Assembly: GCA_041583135.1 (NCBI GenBank)
Contig: JBFHGJ010000011.1
Coordinates: 1 to 64,000, forward strand
Reading direction: 5' to 3'
DNA from: JABSOG01 sp041583135
Lineage (GTDB): Bacteria; Pseudomonadota; Gammaproteobacteria; Enterobacterales; Alteromonadaceae
DNA length: 64,000 bases
Translations under genes and position numbers: made by a program
Shown: positions 32,656 to 42,600 of the stretch, in pieces
Position numbering within the stretch: position 1 is the first letter of the stretch
Layout: every line of letters starts with the position of its first letter
Notes under the pieces: model-generated
What the model was told of the DNA's origin: nothing
The model's database searches: none
Seen by the model: only the letters and a program-made list of their open reading frames with translations

Positions 32656-33522
32656 TTGAAAGGGTTTTTGCTTGGTCTTTGTTGCTTGCCTTGGTTTTGT
32701 TACGCCGCCGCGCCCGAAGGATATGTCGATACCGGCCAGTGGCATGTTGCGGTGGCGCTAGGTTTTGGTCAAAAGAGCAACCCGCTGATCGGCGGGGACG
32801 ACCTGCCGCTGTTGGTGCTGCCTGAGGTGGCCTATTACAGCGAGCGGTTTTATTTTGACAATGGCGATGTCGGTTATACCCTCGTTGATTCTGAACGCTT
32901 CTCTGTGAGTGTGTTGACGCGTTTTAATGTCGAGCGGGCCTATTTTTCTTTTGTGCATCCATCGAATATTTTACTCACCCAATCGGTTTCCCAAGCCATC
33001 AATTCCGGCGAGCTATGTGTCGATTGCTCCGGTAGTGAAAGCGATGCCTTCGAGGTTCACCTGCCATCGTTAGACGAGCTATCTTCACGTAAATACGCCA
33101 TTGACGGTGGGTTGTCGTTTAATGTGCATTTGCCGGCAGGCGGCATGGTTAGGGCACAGTGGATGCAGGATATCAGTGGTGTCTATCGGGGGCAAAATGC
33201 ACTGTTGGAATACTCAAGCGGGATGACCTTTGGCGAAAGCCGGCTGGGATTTACCGTTGGCGCGCGCTATAAAAGTCAAAAGTTGATGGATTACTATTAT
33301 GGTATCGGCCCCCAGGACTCGGTTGATCCGCTGTTTTATTATCAGGCGAAAGCCAGCTGGCAGCCTTATGTTAAGTTGACATATTCCCGTCCTATCAATG
33401 AGCACTGGAGTTTGCTGACGCTGCTGCGTTATAGCTACCTAGGCAGTGGTATGAGCGACAGCCCGGTCGTCAAAGACAACAGCACTTCGACTTTCTTTGT
33501 GGGGGCGAGTTATGGTTTCTAG
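32656..33522 (+). CDS. MipA/OmpV-family outer membrane protein
   Basis: This outer membrane beta-barrel (288 aa from the TTG) has a signal peptide (LLGLCCLPWFCYA) and alternating amphipathic strands ending in STFFVGASYGF with a C-terminal aromatic. VALGFGQKSNPLIGGDDLP resembles the MipA/OmpV N-terminus. A CxxC (ELCVDCSG) lies in a loop near residue 120. TTG at 32656 is preferred because GAGG at 32647-32650 precedes it; ATG at 32638 is in frame but has no ribosome site. It is the first gene of a coupled four-gene operon with DUF3019 and a two-component pair. Confidence 0.88.
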   Translation: MKGFLLGLCCLPWFCYAAAPEGYVDTGQWHVAVALGFGQKSNPLIGGDDLPLLVLPEVAYYSERFYFDNGDVGYTLVDSERFSVSVLTRFNVERAYFSFVHPSNILLTQSVSQAINSGELCVDCSGSESDAFEVHLPSLDELSSRKYAIDGGLSFNVHLPAGGMVRAQWMQDISGVYRGQNALLEYSSGMTFGESRLGFTVGARYKSQKLMDYYYGIGPQDSVDPLFYYQAKASWQPYVKLTYSRPINEHWSLLTLLRYSYLGSGMSDSPVVKDNSTSTFFVGASYGF

Positions 33523-33910
33523 CGTTGGATGGCTTGTGTTGCTGGTGGGCGTCGTGACTAGCTTTGGCGTATGCGCCGGTCAGGTGCATTCTGACAAAAT
33601 TCGTCAATTTGAGCTTAAGCCTCAGGTGTGTATCGTTAAAAAAATCGGTGATGAATGTGAGCTGCTGACTACGGTAGAAATTGCAGCCACCGAAGTAATG
33701 ACGATGTGTTTGGTACAACAAAAAACCATTTTGAAATGCTGGCAGGACAAGCAGATTGTGGCGGAAAAACTGGCCATTTTACTGGCTGCCAGTACCGAGG
33801 TCGAGCTGCTGGATCAGGCGCAAAATGTGCTGGCAACCGAGCAGTTGCAAGTCAATGCCGTTAACCCCAAGCGCAGAAAACGTTTGCGCCCGGCGTGGAG
33901 TCTATTCTAG
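33512..33910 (+). CDS. DUF3019-family exported protein
   Basis: A small exported protein (132 aa) with signal peptide (WLVLLVGVVTSFGVCAG) and a single domain with four cysteines (QVCIVKKIGDECEL, VMTMCLVQQKTILKCW). This pattern, and the position between a mipA-like gene and a two-component system, matches DUF3019. The function is not established. ATG at 33512 overlaps the mipA stop by 11 bases and has a run of Gs 6 nt upstream. It may be the periplasmic partner of the sensor kinase. Confidence 0.85.
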   Translation: MVSSVGWLVLLVGVVTSFGVCAGQVHSDKIRQFELKPQVCIVKKIGDECELLTTVEIAATEVMTMCLVQQKTILKCWQDKQIVAEKLAILLAASTEVELLDQAQNVLATEQLQVNAVNPKRRKRLRPAWSLF

Positions 33911-34608
33911 TGCCCCATATTTTATTGGTCGAGGACGACGCCAGACTCTCTGCGTTGATCCAAACTTATCTTGAGCAAAATGACTTTACTGTCAGTGTGT
34001 TAAACCGTGGTGATATTGCGCTGTCGAAGATACCAGAGTTGTCGCCCGATTTGATTGTGCTGGATATCATGCTGCCGGGCCTTGATGGGATGGCGTTGTG
34101 TCGTTTGTTAAGACCGCAATATCATGGTCCTATTTTGTTTTTGACCGCTAAAGACAGCGACTTTGATCAGGTATTGGGGCTTGAAATAGGCGCCGACGAT
34201 TATGTGATCAAACCGGTAGAGCCTCGCGTGCTGCTGGCGCGGATCAACAATTTGCTTCGGCGTGTCAACCAGCAATTGCATCAAGATGAGGCGCAATTGG
34301 CCTTTGGCGCGCTTCAGATCAAACGCGATTCCAGAACTGTCTATTTAGGCGAGCAGAGGATTGAATTGACCACGCATGAGTTTGATCTGTTGTGGCTTTT
34401 GGCCAGTCATGCCGGACACACCAAAAGCCGTGAATTCATTCATCAGCAAATGATCGGCCGCGAATATGATGGCCTTGATAGAACGGTGGATGTGCGGGTA
34501 TCAAGGCTGCGAAAAAAGCTTCAAGACCCGGCTGACGCGCCCTATCGTATTAAAACCATCTGGGGTAAGGGTTATCTGTTTGTGCCCGATGCTTGGCAAA
34601 CCCCGTGA
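33910..34608 (+). CDS. OmpR-family response regulator
   Basis: The receiver domain occupies residues 1-115 (phosphoacceptor Asp in DLIVLDIMLPG, Lys in GADDYVIKPVEP). An OmpR/PhoB winged helix occupies 130-232 (LTTHEFDLLWLLASHAGHTK, DVRVSRLRKKLQDP, IWGKGYLFV). GTG at 33910 shares its G with the upstream TAG stop, and GGAG at 33897-33900 serves it. It is coupled to DUF3019 and to the kinase, so it probably activates its own operon in response to an envelope signal. Confidence 0.95.
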   Translation: MPHILLVEDDARLSALIQTYLEQNDFTVSVLNRGDIALSKIPELSPDLIVLDIMLPGLDGMALCRLLRPQYHGPILFLTAKDSDFDQVLGLEIGADDYVIKPVEPRVLLARINNLLRRVNQQLHQDEAQLAFGALQIKRDSRTVYLGEQRIELTTHEFDLLWLLASHAGHTKSREFIHQQMIGREYDGLDRTVDVRVSRLRKKLQDPADAPYRIKTIWGKGYLFVPDAWQTP

Positions 34609-35849
34609 AGCGTCTGTTTCTGAGTTTATACTTTGGCGTTGTGTTGGCGCTGGCCCTGATCGGCTGGAGTTCTGAGCAGTTGTGGCAGATGACGCTCTCA
34701 AGCAGTGACAATGACATTGCCCGTATCGCTCAGTTAAGTAAAGCGGTGCGTATGGTCGATGATCTTGAAGACCAAGCCAAACGCCGGGCCTTATCGCAGC
34801 AATTGGCAATCGAGGTACGTCTAATGGCAATGGATGATATCGCTTGGTTGCCATCGCAACAGGCGACGTTGGCGCAAGGTGATCCGGTGCTGATGTATAC
34901 CGAAAGCGACCATCTGCTGGTTTATCTTGGTCTATTGCCACACCAGCCAAACCAAGTGTTGGCGCTTGGTCCTATCTCTATGCCAACACAGAACAAGGAT
35001 AAAAAACGACTGTTGCTGCTGCTCTCCTATGTGCTGCTGGCATTTGCCATTGCGCTGTGGAGCTGGCCTTTATGGCGAGATTTGAAGGTATTGCAACAGG
35101 CCACCGAGAGTTTTGGCACTGGGCGTTTTAACGAAGTGCCAAAGGTTGGCAAAAACTCGGTGATAGCGCCTGTCGTACAAACCTTTAAGACTATGGCCGA
35201 GCGTATTTCAAGGTTGGTGGAAGAACAAAAGGAGCTGACCAATGCGGTTTCTCACGAGCTGCGTACGCCGCTCTCACGGCTGAAGTTTTCACAGGCGTTG
35301 GGGCAAAACCCTGATCCCGGTATGGCTCAGGACATCAAAGAACTGGAAGCGCTTATCGATGAAATGCTCAGTTATTCGCGCTTGGAATCGACTGCAAGGC
35401 AGTTGGTTATCGATCAGGTCGATGTCAACCAGTTGGTGGAGCACTTGTTGGAAAAGCTTAGTGTCAACAGCGACAAACGATTGCAATTAAAGGTTGCTCA
35501 GCCGATTTTATGGCGTTGTGACGGGCACTTTTTAGAACGAGCGGTGCAGAATCTCGTGACCAATGCGCTGCGTTATGCCGATGTTCAAGTCGAGGTGTCA
35601 TTGAGTGTGACCGGGCAAGGGCTGATGATAGCGGTAGAAGATGACGGGCCGGGGATTGCGCCTGAGCAGTTCGATGAGGTGTTTAAACCCTTTGTCAGGC
35701 TAGATAAAAGTCGTGCCAAAGATGATGGTGGATTTGGCCTTGGTTTGGCGATTGTTCAGCGCATTGTGCAGTGGCATCAGGGCGATTGCAAAGTCGCACA
35801 AGCCAAGCTTGGTGGTGCGCGCTTCGAGTTGATTTTACCGCAGCGATAA
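34605..35849 (+). CDS. Sensor histidine kinase of the MipA/DUF3019 operon
   Basis: A membrane kinase (414 aa) with two membrane spans (FLSLYFGVVLALALIGW and RLLLLLSYVLLAFAIALW) enclosing a ~100-residue periplasmic sensor. HAMP follows, then HisKA with the phosphorylated His in NAVSHELRTPLSRLKF and HATPase_c (N-box QNLVTNALRYA, GFGLGLAIVQRIV). It starts at a GTG that overlaps the regulator stop as GTGA (4 bases). The layout resembles RstB. It phosphorylates the preceding regulator. Confidence 0.94.
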   Translation: MKRLFLSLYFGVVLALALIGWSSEQLWQMTLSSSDNDIARIAQLSKAVRMVDDLEDQAKRRALSQQLAIEVRLMAMDDIAWLPSQQATLAQGDPVLMYTESDHLLVYLGLLPHQPNQVLALGPISMPTQNKDKKRLLLLLSYVLLAFAIALWSWPLWRDLKVLQQATESFGTGRFNEVPKVGKNSVIAPVVQTFKTMAERISRLVEEQKELTNAVSHELRTPLSRLKFSQALGQNPDPGMAQDIKELEALIDEMLSYSRLESTARQLVIDQVDVNQLVEHLLEKLSVNSDKRLQLKVAQPILWRCDGHFLERAVQNLVTNALRYADVQVEVSLSVTGQGLMIAVEDDGPGIAPEQFDEVFKPFVRLDKSRAKDDGGFGLGLAIVQRIVQWHQGDCKVAQAKLGGARFELILPQR

Positions 35850-36283
35850 GTCACTCAAAACTCACATGAGCAAAAAGTTTAGCTTTAGGGTGAGCCTTGC
35901 CTGTGCATAACTGCGTATTCGGCATGAATAGAAAATGGCTTTATCTTTCAATTGATTACCCTAGGTTTTTGGACTTTTTGCGGGTTAAGTTTGCTCGCCT
36001 TGAGCATAGTTATGCAGTATTAGAATTTCTTATTAAAGTGGGGAATTTTATTTGGTTGATTTGGCAAAACCGCGAAACTAATATGGCGCCATTACCAACC
36101 AAGCCAAGATAATAAAAGACACGTTTTACCCTGGTAACGCTATCTCTTGTGCTTAAGGCTTGAGGGCAAGAGGCGATAACGGCGGCTTAAAAGGGCGTTT
36201 GCTTTAAAGGGCAGCAAGGAAGCTGCCCGTTATCGAAAAGCGAGTTTGCGGCATTGGCAGATGAACCTCACCTGCCGCGCAGC
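35850..36283. other. 434-base gap between converging operons, one hairpin only
   Basis: A 63-codon reading frame from an ATG near 35924 has no ribosome site and an odd composition, so I do not call it. The only clear structure is the hairpin near 36209-36228. Otherwise I see nothing that can be interpreted. Confidence 0.4.
36209..36228 (-). terminator. Terminator of the amidohydrolase operon
   Basis: GGGCAGC (36209-36215) pairs with GCTGCCC (36222-36228) around a 6-base loop. On the minus strand the hairpin is followed by TTTAAA, which fits a terminator for the two amidohydrolase-like genes. Confidence 0.5.
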
Positions 36284-37540
36284 TTACTTGTTATAGGCCT
36301 CAGGCATTGTGCCTTTGTTCATATAACGGTCGCGTAATGCATCTTGACGGCTTTTAGTGTCGTACTCTTTACCGTTAATCCACATTTTTTCAACATAACC
36401 ACTCAGTTCAAACATGTCGCCATGCCACAATACCAAGTCGGCAGGTTTGCCCACTTCAATGGTGCCTGCGTCAATGCCGAAGGCTTGAGCCGGAACTGAA
36501 GTCATCGATTGTAATGCTGCCTCTTTGCTCATACCGTAAGAGACGGCGTTACCGGCATTGAAACGTTGTAGGTAAAGGTTATGAGTATCCCCTTCATGCA
36601 AGATCACTTTAACGCCTGCTTTGCTCAGCGTAGCGGCATTGCCTAAGCTGGCATGTAGGCCGTCGAAGCTACCGGGCAGATCACTCATCGGGTCGATGAT
36701 CACGGGAATTTCGGCAGCAGCCAACTGTTCTTTGACCAAGACGGCATCAGCGGCATCGGCAATCAACAGGTTTAAGCCAAAGCGTTTTTTCAGTTCGATC
36801 AGATGCAATAGATCAGAGGCGCGGTTGGCACTGACGATCAACGGCTTTTCACCTTTGACAACGGCATTTAGCAACTGTTCTTCTCTTGAAGGTTCCTTGT
36901 CGTCGTCTTTTTTGTCCTTTTTGGCTTTTTCCGCTTTCTTCAACGCCTTATCGGTGTCTTCGAGCTTTTCCATCAGTGTTTGTAGACTGACCGCCCGTGA
37001 GCCTTTGCTTTTGGCGCCGATGACAACCAGTAAACCGCTGCTTTGCTGCTCGACACTGTCTTGTTCACCAGAGAGGTTAACCACCGCCGTTTGCCCGGCA
37101 AAGATGTCTTTGTCGGGGTAGGGAGTGATCACTGCGGTGGTGATCCCGCCTTTGCGGTTGTATGGAATAAGACCAGATAGGTAGTTAAACGCCAACGCCG
37201 GTTTAAAGGTCATGTCGGCTTTTTCGTCGGAGTAGTCGTTGGTTTGCGCGACCGCGCTGACTTCGGTTAAACCGAGTACGTTTAACGGGGCAATCAAACC
37301 TGGGGTCAACATCGCGCCTTTGGCATCGACGACGACATCGGCGTTGAGGTTGGCCGGGTTGATGGCGGTGATCACGCCGTCTTCTACCAAGACCGTACCA
37401 TTGTTGATCACGCCTTTATCTGAGGCGGTATGGATGGTGGCGTTGGTAATGGCTAAGGTTTGTGCCAAAGACATTGCCGACATTGGCAATAGGCTGCCGA
37501 TAGCGAGCGCTTTGATGATGCTTTTTGAAAGTTTGTTCAT
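36284..37540 (-). CDS. Exported amidohydrolase-like protein lacking metal ligands
   Basis: The protein (418 aa) has a signal peptide (KALAIGSLLPMSAMSLAQ) and amidohydrolase-superfamily ends: an N-terminal ITNATIHTASDKGVINNG strand pair and a C-terminal IEVGKPADLVLWHGDMFEL. Where the family has the metal-binding HxH after TPGLID, this one reads TPGLIAPLNVLGL, so the first two metal ligands are missing. A Lys/Asp-rich insert (AEKAKKDKKDDDKEP) lies near residue 205. AAGGAG precedes the start. It lies 13 bases after the canonical paralogue, with which it may form a complex. Confidence 0.85.
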   Translation of the reverse strand: MNKLSKSIIKALAIGSLLPMSAMSLAQTLAITNATIHTASDKGVINNGTVLVEDGVITAINPANLNADVVVDAKGAMLTPGLIAPLNVLGLTEVSAVAQTNDYSDEKADMTFKPALAFNYLSGLIPYNRKGGITTAVITPYPDKDIFAGQTAVVNLSGEQDSVEQQSSGLLVVIGAKSKGSRAVSLQTLMEKLEDTDKALKKAEKAKKDKKDDDKEPSREEQLLNAVVKGEKPLIVSANRASDLLHLIELKKRFGLNLLIADAADAVLVKEQLAAAEIPVIIDPMSDLPGSFDGLHASLGNAATLSKAGVKVILHEGDTHNLYLQRFNAGNAVSYGMSKEAALQSMTSVPAQAFGIDAGTIEVGKPADLVLWHGDMFELSGYVEKMWINGKEYDTKSRQDALRDRYMNKGTMPEAYNK

Positions 37541-37553
37541 GTCTGTGTGCTCC

Positions 37554-38945
37554 TTATCGCTGACCTAGCATAAAATCACTTTTTGCCTGATAGGCAGGAT
37601 CGTCGATATCAAATACCTTGGCACCGTCAAGGAAGACTTCTTCGGCTTTGGCATAGACGCTAAACGGGTTACCGTTCCAGATCACGACATCGGCACGCTT
37701 GTTGGCTTCCAAAGTTCCGGTCTGTTTATCGACACCCAGTGACTTGGCCGCATTTTTGGTGATCCACTCAATGGCGTGCTCAGGCTTGATATCAAAACCG
37801 TTGCGATTGGCTTTGTACATGATCTTACCGGCTTCTTGGTTCAGTCTTTGAATCGTTTTTGCCGAATCTGAGTGAACCACGGCACATGAGTTTTTAGCCG
37901 CATCGACCATGGCGACATTTTCATGGATCATGTCGTTGGCTTCCATTTTAAAGCCCCACCAGTCTGGCCACATGGCGGCACAGTTGTTGTTTTCTGCGAG
38001 CAGATCGGCAATTTTGTAGGCTTCGATGGCATGATGGAAGGTACCAGAGTGGTAACCGAACTCTTTACCCAAATCGACCATCATCGCCATTTCTTCGGCT
38101 TTATAACAATGGTTGTGAATGAGAATATCGCCTTCAAGTACGCCTTTTAAGGTGTCAAGCTGAAGGTCTCTGGCTGGTGCTTGTGGGTTCAAACCGGCGG
38201 CATAGTCACGCTCGTATTTGTCCCAAGCTCGCTTATATTCGGTCGCATCAATCCACGCCTGGCGGTAGCCCGCCATATTACCCATGCGGGTTGAAGGCAA
38301 TTGTGTACGCTGACCATAGACGCGTTTAGGGTTTTCACCACAGGCCATTTTGAGGCCGTACGGGGCGTCTGGAAATTTCATGCCTTGCATGGTTTTGGCT
38401 GGAATATTGCGCAAAGTAACGCCGCGACCACCGATGAGGTTGGCAGAGCCTGGTAGCAGTTGCAAGGTAGTGATACCACCGGCACGGGCGGTATTAAAGC
38501 CTGGGTCTTGAGGCCACAAGCTGTGTTCAGCCCAAACTTCAGAGGTGACCGGACTGGTCATTTCATTGCCGTCTTGGTGAGACTGTACGCCCGGACTTGG
38601 ATATACGCCCAGGTGTGAGTGTACGTCGATCAATCCCGGTGTGACCCATTTGCCTTTGGCATCAATGACTTTGGCGCCATCGGCTGATAGGTTTTGGCCA
38701 ACCTGTTTGATTTTGCCGTCAACCATTAACACGTCAGCGTCGTTTAAACGCTGGCCAGTGCCGGTCAAAACGGTGGCGTTTTTAATTAACGTGGTGTTTT
38801 GCGCCAATGGTTTGTAGGTGCTTGGATACGGATTTTTGTTGTAGCTGACTTTCGGATCTTGTGGCTCGGACTGTTGACAGCCAACCAAGGCCGCACAAAC
38901 CGCCAACGCCAAAAGGGACGTAGTTTTAGGCTTAAGATTGGGCAT
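37554..38945 (-). CDS. Amidohydrolase lipoprotein with metal site
   Basis: A predicted lipoprotein (463 aa; lipobox ALVGC, Cys23) of the amidohydrolase superfamily. The metal-binding motif is VTPGLIDVHSHLG. Further His ligands are available in ILIHNHCYKAEEM and TFHHAIEAYK, and an Asp in VVHSDSAK. The C-terminal strand NKRADVVIWNGNPFSVYAKA is typical. It should be a periplasmic or membrane-bound metal-dependent hydrolase of imidazolone or dipeptide-like substrates; the substrate is unknown. It is the first gene of a two-gene operon with the ligand-lacking paralogue. Confidence 0.88.
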   Translation of the reverse strand: MPNLKPKTTSLLALAVCAALVGCQQSEPQDPKVSYNKNPYPSTYKPLAQNTTLIKNATVLTGTGQRLNDADVLMVDGKIKQVGQNLSADGAKVIDAKGKWVTPGLIDVHSHLGVYPSPGVQSHQDGNEMTSPVTSEVWAEHSLWPQDPGFNTARAGGITTLQLLPGSANLIGGRGVTLRNIPAKTMQGMKFPDAPYGLKMACGENPKRVYGQRTQLPSTRMGNMAGYRQAWIDATEYKRAWDKYERDYAAGLNPQAPARDLQLDTLKGVLEGDILIHNHCYKAEEMAMMVDLGKEFGYHSGTFHHAIEAYKIADLLAENNNCAAMWPDWWGFKMEANDMIHENVAMVDAAKNSCAVVHSDSAKTIQRLNQEAGKIMYKANRNGFDIKPEHAIEWITKNAAKSLGVDKQTGTLEANKRADVVIWNGNPFSVYAKAEEVFLDGAKVFDIDDPAYQAKSDFMLGQR

Positions 38946-39159
38946 AGGGATTGAATCTCCATGAGTTTTGGTGTCAACACTCTAGCGGACATTGGCAGAT
39001 ATTGCGATAGCCACAATGGGAAATTCACGGGATTAATTGTTTCAAAACCTTTTCAAGGGTTTAGTGGTGATCATGGTGGGGTATTTAAGGACGCCAAGCT
39101 CAACAGAGGGCATCCTTACAATCATATGGCCTTAACAGGCAACAATCATCCGGCTTGGA

Positions 39160-39369
39160 TTATTGTGGAGTAACGTTCTCGGCTTGAGGACCTTTTTGAC
39201 CTTGGGTAAGCTCAAAAGAAACAGACTGACCGTCAGTCAAAGTTCTGTGGCCATCGCCATTGATTGCGCTGAAGTGTACAAATACGTCAGGACCGCCTGG
39301 CTGCTCAATAAATCCGAAACCCTTGGCGTCATTGAACCACTTGACTGTGCCTGTTACTAGATTAGACAT
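39160..39369 (-). CDS. Cold-shock domain protein (CspA family)
   Basis: A 69-residue single cold-shock domain: TGTVKWFNDAKGFGFIEQPG carries RNP1 (KGFGFI), and DVFVHFSAI carries RNP2 (VFVHF). It binds single-stranded RNA/DNA as an RNA chaperone. ATG at 39369 is chosen because the family begins MSxxxTGTVKWFN; a longer frame upstream is not supported. A purine-rich GAGAGAAAA lies before it. The ~260 bases upstream leave room for the long 5' leader common to csp mRNAs. Confidence 0.95.
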   Translation of the reverse strand: MSNLVTGTVKWFNDAKGFGFIEQPGGPDVFVHFSAINGDGHRTLTDGQSVSFELTQGQKGPQAENVTPQ

Positions 39370-39633
39370 CTTAATTTTTCTCTCTTTGCATTCTTTAAAA
39401 CCAGCTTCGCGGCTAGGCGAGTGTGGTTGTATAACATCAACATCACGACCAAAGCGGCCAGATGCCACCGTGAACCTGTGAATAAAAGGTTGTCACCAAA
39501 GCTCACTCGCAATTTATTCTACAGACGCCCCAATCGATAGTAAAGTGACGCTTCTGTCATATTTTTACCAAAGTTGTATCAATATCTATTCTTTATCCAT
39601 TTCAATGGCTTAGATTGATTTTGACTGGTGAGG

Positions 39634-42600
39634 TCATACCATTTGTGCCGCTTCATAATTCAATTGTTCCGTGGCAAACGAGACCAATAATTGCACCTGT
39701 GCGGCGACCGGCCCTAGGTTGTTGTCTTTTAAATCCTGCTCTAAATCGGCAGCCAGTTCACTCAGCTCGGCAAAGCCTAATGTGCCTGCTGCGCCTTTCA
39801 ATGCATGGGCGTCGTGTTGCAGCGAATGCCAATCTTGTGCATGTAGATGTTCGGTTAAACGGTCGAGATAGGCTGGTAAATTGGCGCAGAACTGAGACTT
39901 GAGCAACTGCATCTCATCTTCGGATAAGCTGGCGTCGATGTGATTGCCGCTTTGACCCAAAAAGCGGCTGATCTTTTCGACAAAGGGCTTACGCTCAATC
40001 GGTTTGGAGAGGTGCTCATCAAAGCCTTTACGGAAATATTCTTCAACTTCGTGCTTCATGGCATTGGCGGTCAGCGCTATCACCGGTATGTCGTTGTTGA
40101 GTGAATTGAGCATATCGAGGGTTTCTAGCCCGTCCATGACTGGCATTTGGATGTCGAGCAAAATCAGGTCGAAGTCATCGACCAAAAACGCTTCGACGGC
40201 GGCTTGACCATTGCTGGCGCCGGTGACCGTCAGGCCCATTTTTTCCAGCATGGTGGTGATCAGCTGTAGATTCTCGGGCTGATCTTCGGCCACCAGTATG
40301 TTGCCTTGCAGCGTCGATGGCGTTTGCTGTTTGGCACTTTCGAGCGCCGCATGGGTTTGACTTAATATGTCTTCACTGTTGATCAGTTGAGTCTGCTCGG
40401 TGGTGAGAAGTTCAATCTGTAGTGTAAAGGTGCTGCCTTTGCCCAGTTCACTGTGGCAGCTGATGTCGCCACCTAGCATCTGCGCCAGTGATTTGGAAAT
40501 GGTCAGTCCCAAGCCGGTACCGCCGTATTTGCGCTGCACGGTTTTGTCGGCCTGTTCGAAGGCAAAAAACAGTGAGTTGATCTTCTCGGGCTTGATCCCG
40601 ACGCCGCTATCGATGACGGACATCACCAGTTTGTCTTGCTGTGGATAGACCTTTAAGGTGACGCTGCCTTGTTCGGTGAATTTGATGGCGTTTGAGATCA
40701 GATTCAATAAGATCTGATTGAGCCGAGTCGGGTCGGTCGAGATGATATCCGGCAGTGGTAAATTCAGGTCGATATTAAAATCGATGGGTTTGGATTTGAC
40801 CATACCGCGACTGACCGACTCTAAGTTGGCCAGCAATTCGAGCAGATTGACGTCGAGCTTTTCGACTTGAAGTTGACCTGCTTCGATTTTAGAGAAGTCG
40901 AGAATGTCGTTGATCAGCAACAACAGGTGTTTGCCGCTGCTGGCAATGGTTTGGATGGCCTGCTGGTGGTTTTTCTTTTCGATATCGCCAAATAGGATCC
41001 CCTCGGCAAAGCCGATAACTGTGGTTAGCGGGGTGCGAATTTCATGGCTCATATTGGCCAAAAACAGCGACTTGGTTTGATTGGCGCGGTCGGCTTTTTC
41101 GCGCTCTCGGTTGAGCTGGGCTTTGCGCTTGGCGCTTTTTTCTTCCAAGGCGTTAAACCGTGCGGCGTTGATCAAAGAAACTGCCGCCTGCTGGGCCAGT
41201 AATTGTAACCCTTCGAGGTGATTATGGCTCAACTCAAGCTGAGCTAAGTTGTTTTCGAGATAGACAATGGCCAACAGCCTGCCTTGCCCGACAATGGGCA
41301 ACAGTAGTACGGATTTGGGCTGCACCAGTTGTAGGTATTCGTTGTGAGAAAAGCGTACGTCTTCTACCGGCGCTTTGAGTAGCAGCGCTTCTTGTGTCTG
41401 CTGCACATAGCGTATCAGGCTACTTGGTAACTTAGGCGGGTTTTCTGCACACACTTCGGCCAAGGTGGTCGATAGGCTTTGACACTGCACGTTGGCTTCT
41501 AGCGGATTGAGCCGACCGAGTTGCTCGACCAGCAATTGGCTGTCGATATCGAACATCACGGCGCCATATTGCGCTCGGGTGTACTCTAGCATGACTGTCA
41601 ACAGGGTTTTTAACAATGAGGGGGTTTGGATCTCCTGTGCCAGCAGCTGGTGGGCCTTAAATAGTGCGGCAATGTCCAACTGCTTGGTGCTGTCATGCTC
41701 GCTGTTGTCGCTTAGGTCGCTTTGGCTTGTGTTGAAGTTGTCCTCAAGGGCATTGGACTTAAAGCAGACATGGGGCCAGCGTTCCTCTATTTGCCGGCAC
41801 TTGGCTTGCGCTCCCCAAAGATGGTAGAGGTAGTGCGCCTCTTTAATAAAGGTTTTGGCGACCCTAGATTGTTCTTCACTATACCAAAGCCCGGCAAACA
41901 GTTCGTTGGCTAGGGCCTCGATGCTCAAAAAGCCGGCTTTTTCACAGGCTTCTATGGCGCTGTCGAATAAACTGGTTGCGGAGGTTATGTCGCCGCTGAC
42001 TCTGGCCAGTTGCGCCGAGAGCAGCAGGTATTTGTGTTCGTAGTTTTGTGGACAGTCTTGTGCCCATTGGCCGACTTTTTCGCACAGCGACTTGGCTTGT
42101 TTGAGGGTTTCAACATAGCTGGGGTCGCCTGCAATGACATTGTCGAGCAGGCTAAGACAGGCGTAAAAGTAGCTGTCGCATAGCAATGGACTGTCGGCAA
42201 AGTAGGTTTCGACCAGCGATAGCTGATCAATCAGTTGTCGGTTGATGGTGCGATGACCAATCAAATAGGCGTGGCGCAGCATGGCTTGAGTATATAGCGC
42301 CAGCTCCTGCGACGGCTGTTGCTGCTGGAGCAGTTTGCTGACCGACACGCTGTCATCGTCAAATGAGTGGGGGCTTTGTGTTTTACCCATCAGCGCCAGC
42401 ACCGGCTGTAAAACGCCGAGTAAGACTTGGGTTTCAATGCTCTTGTTGCCGCTTTGACGGACAAACCCGAGCATTTTTCTTAGATTGCCCTCAATCGTGC
42501 CCAGTGAAGTGCCTTTGATGGTCTTTAAAATATTGAGTTGAATAACGGCATTGCAGGCATCGTTGAGACTGATGCCTTCTTCGCCCCAACGGGTGATCTG

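Noticed and set aside
35924..36112. 63-codon frame after the histidine kinase gene
   Set aside because: No ribosome binding site, unusual composition and no domain; the region is better read as intergenic.
39370..39468. An N-terminally extended cold-shock protein
   Set aside because: The extension has no ribosome site and the family starts at the MSxxxTGTVKWFN methionine; the region is more likely 5' leader.
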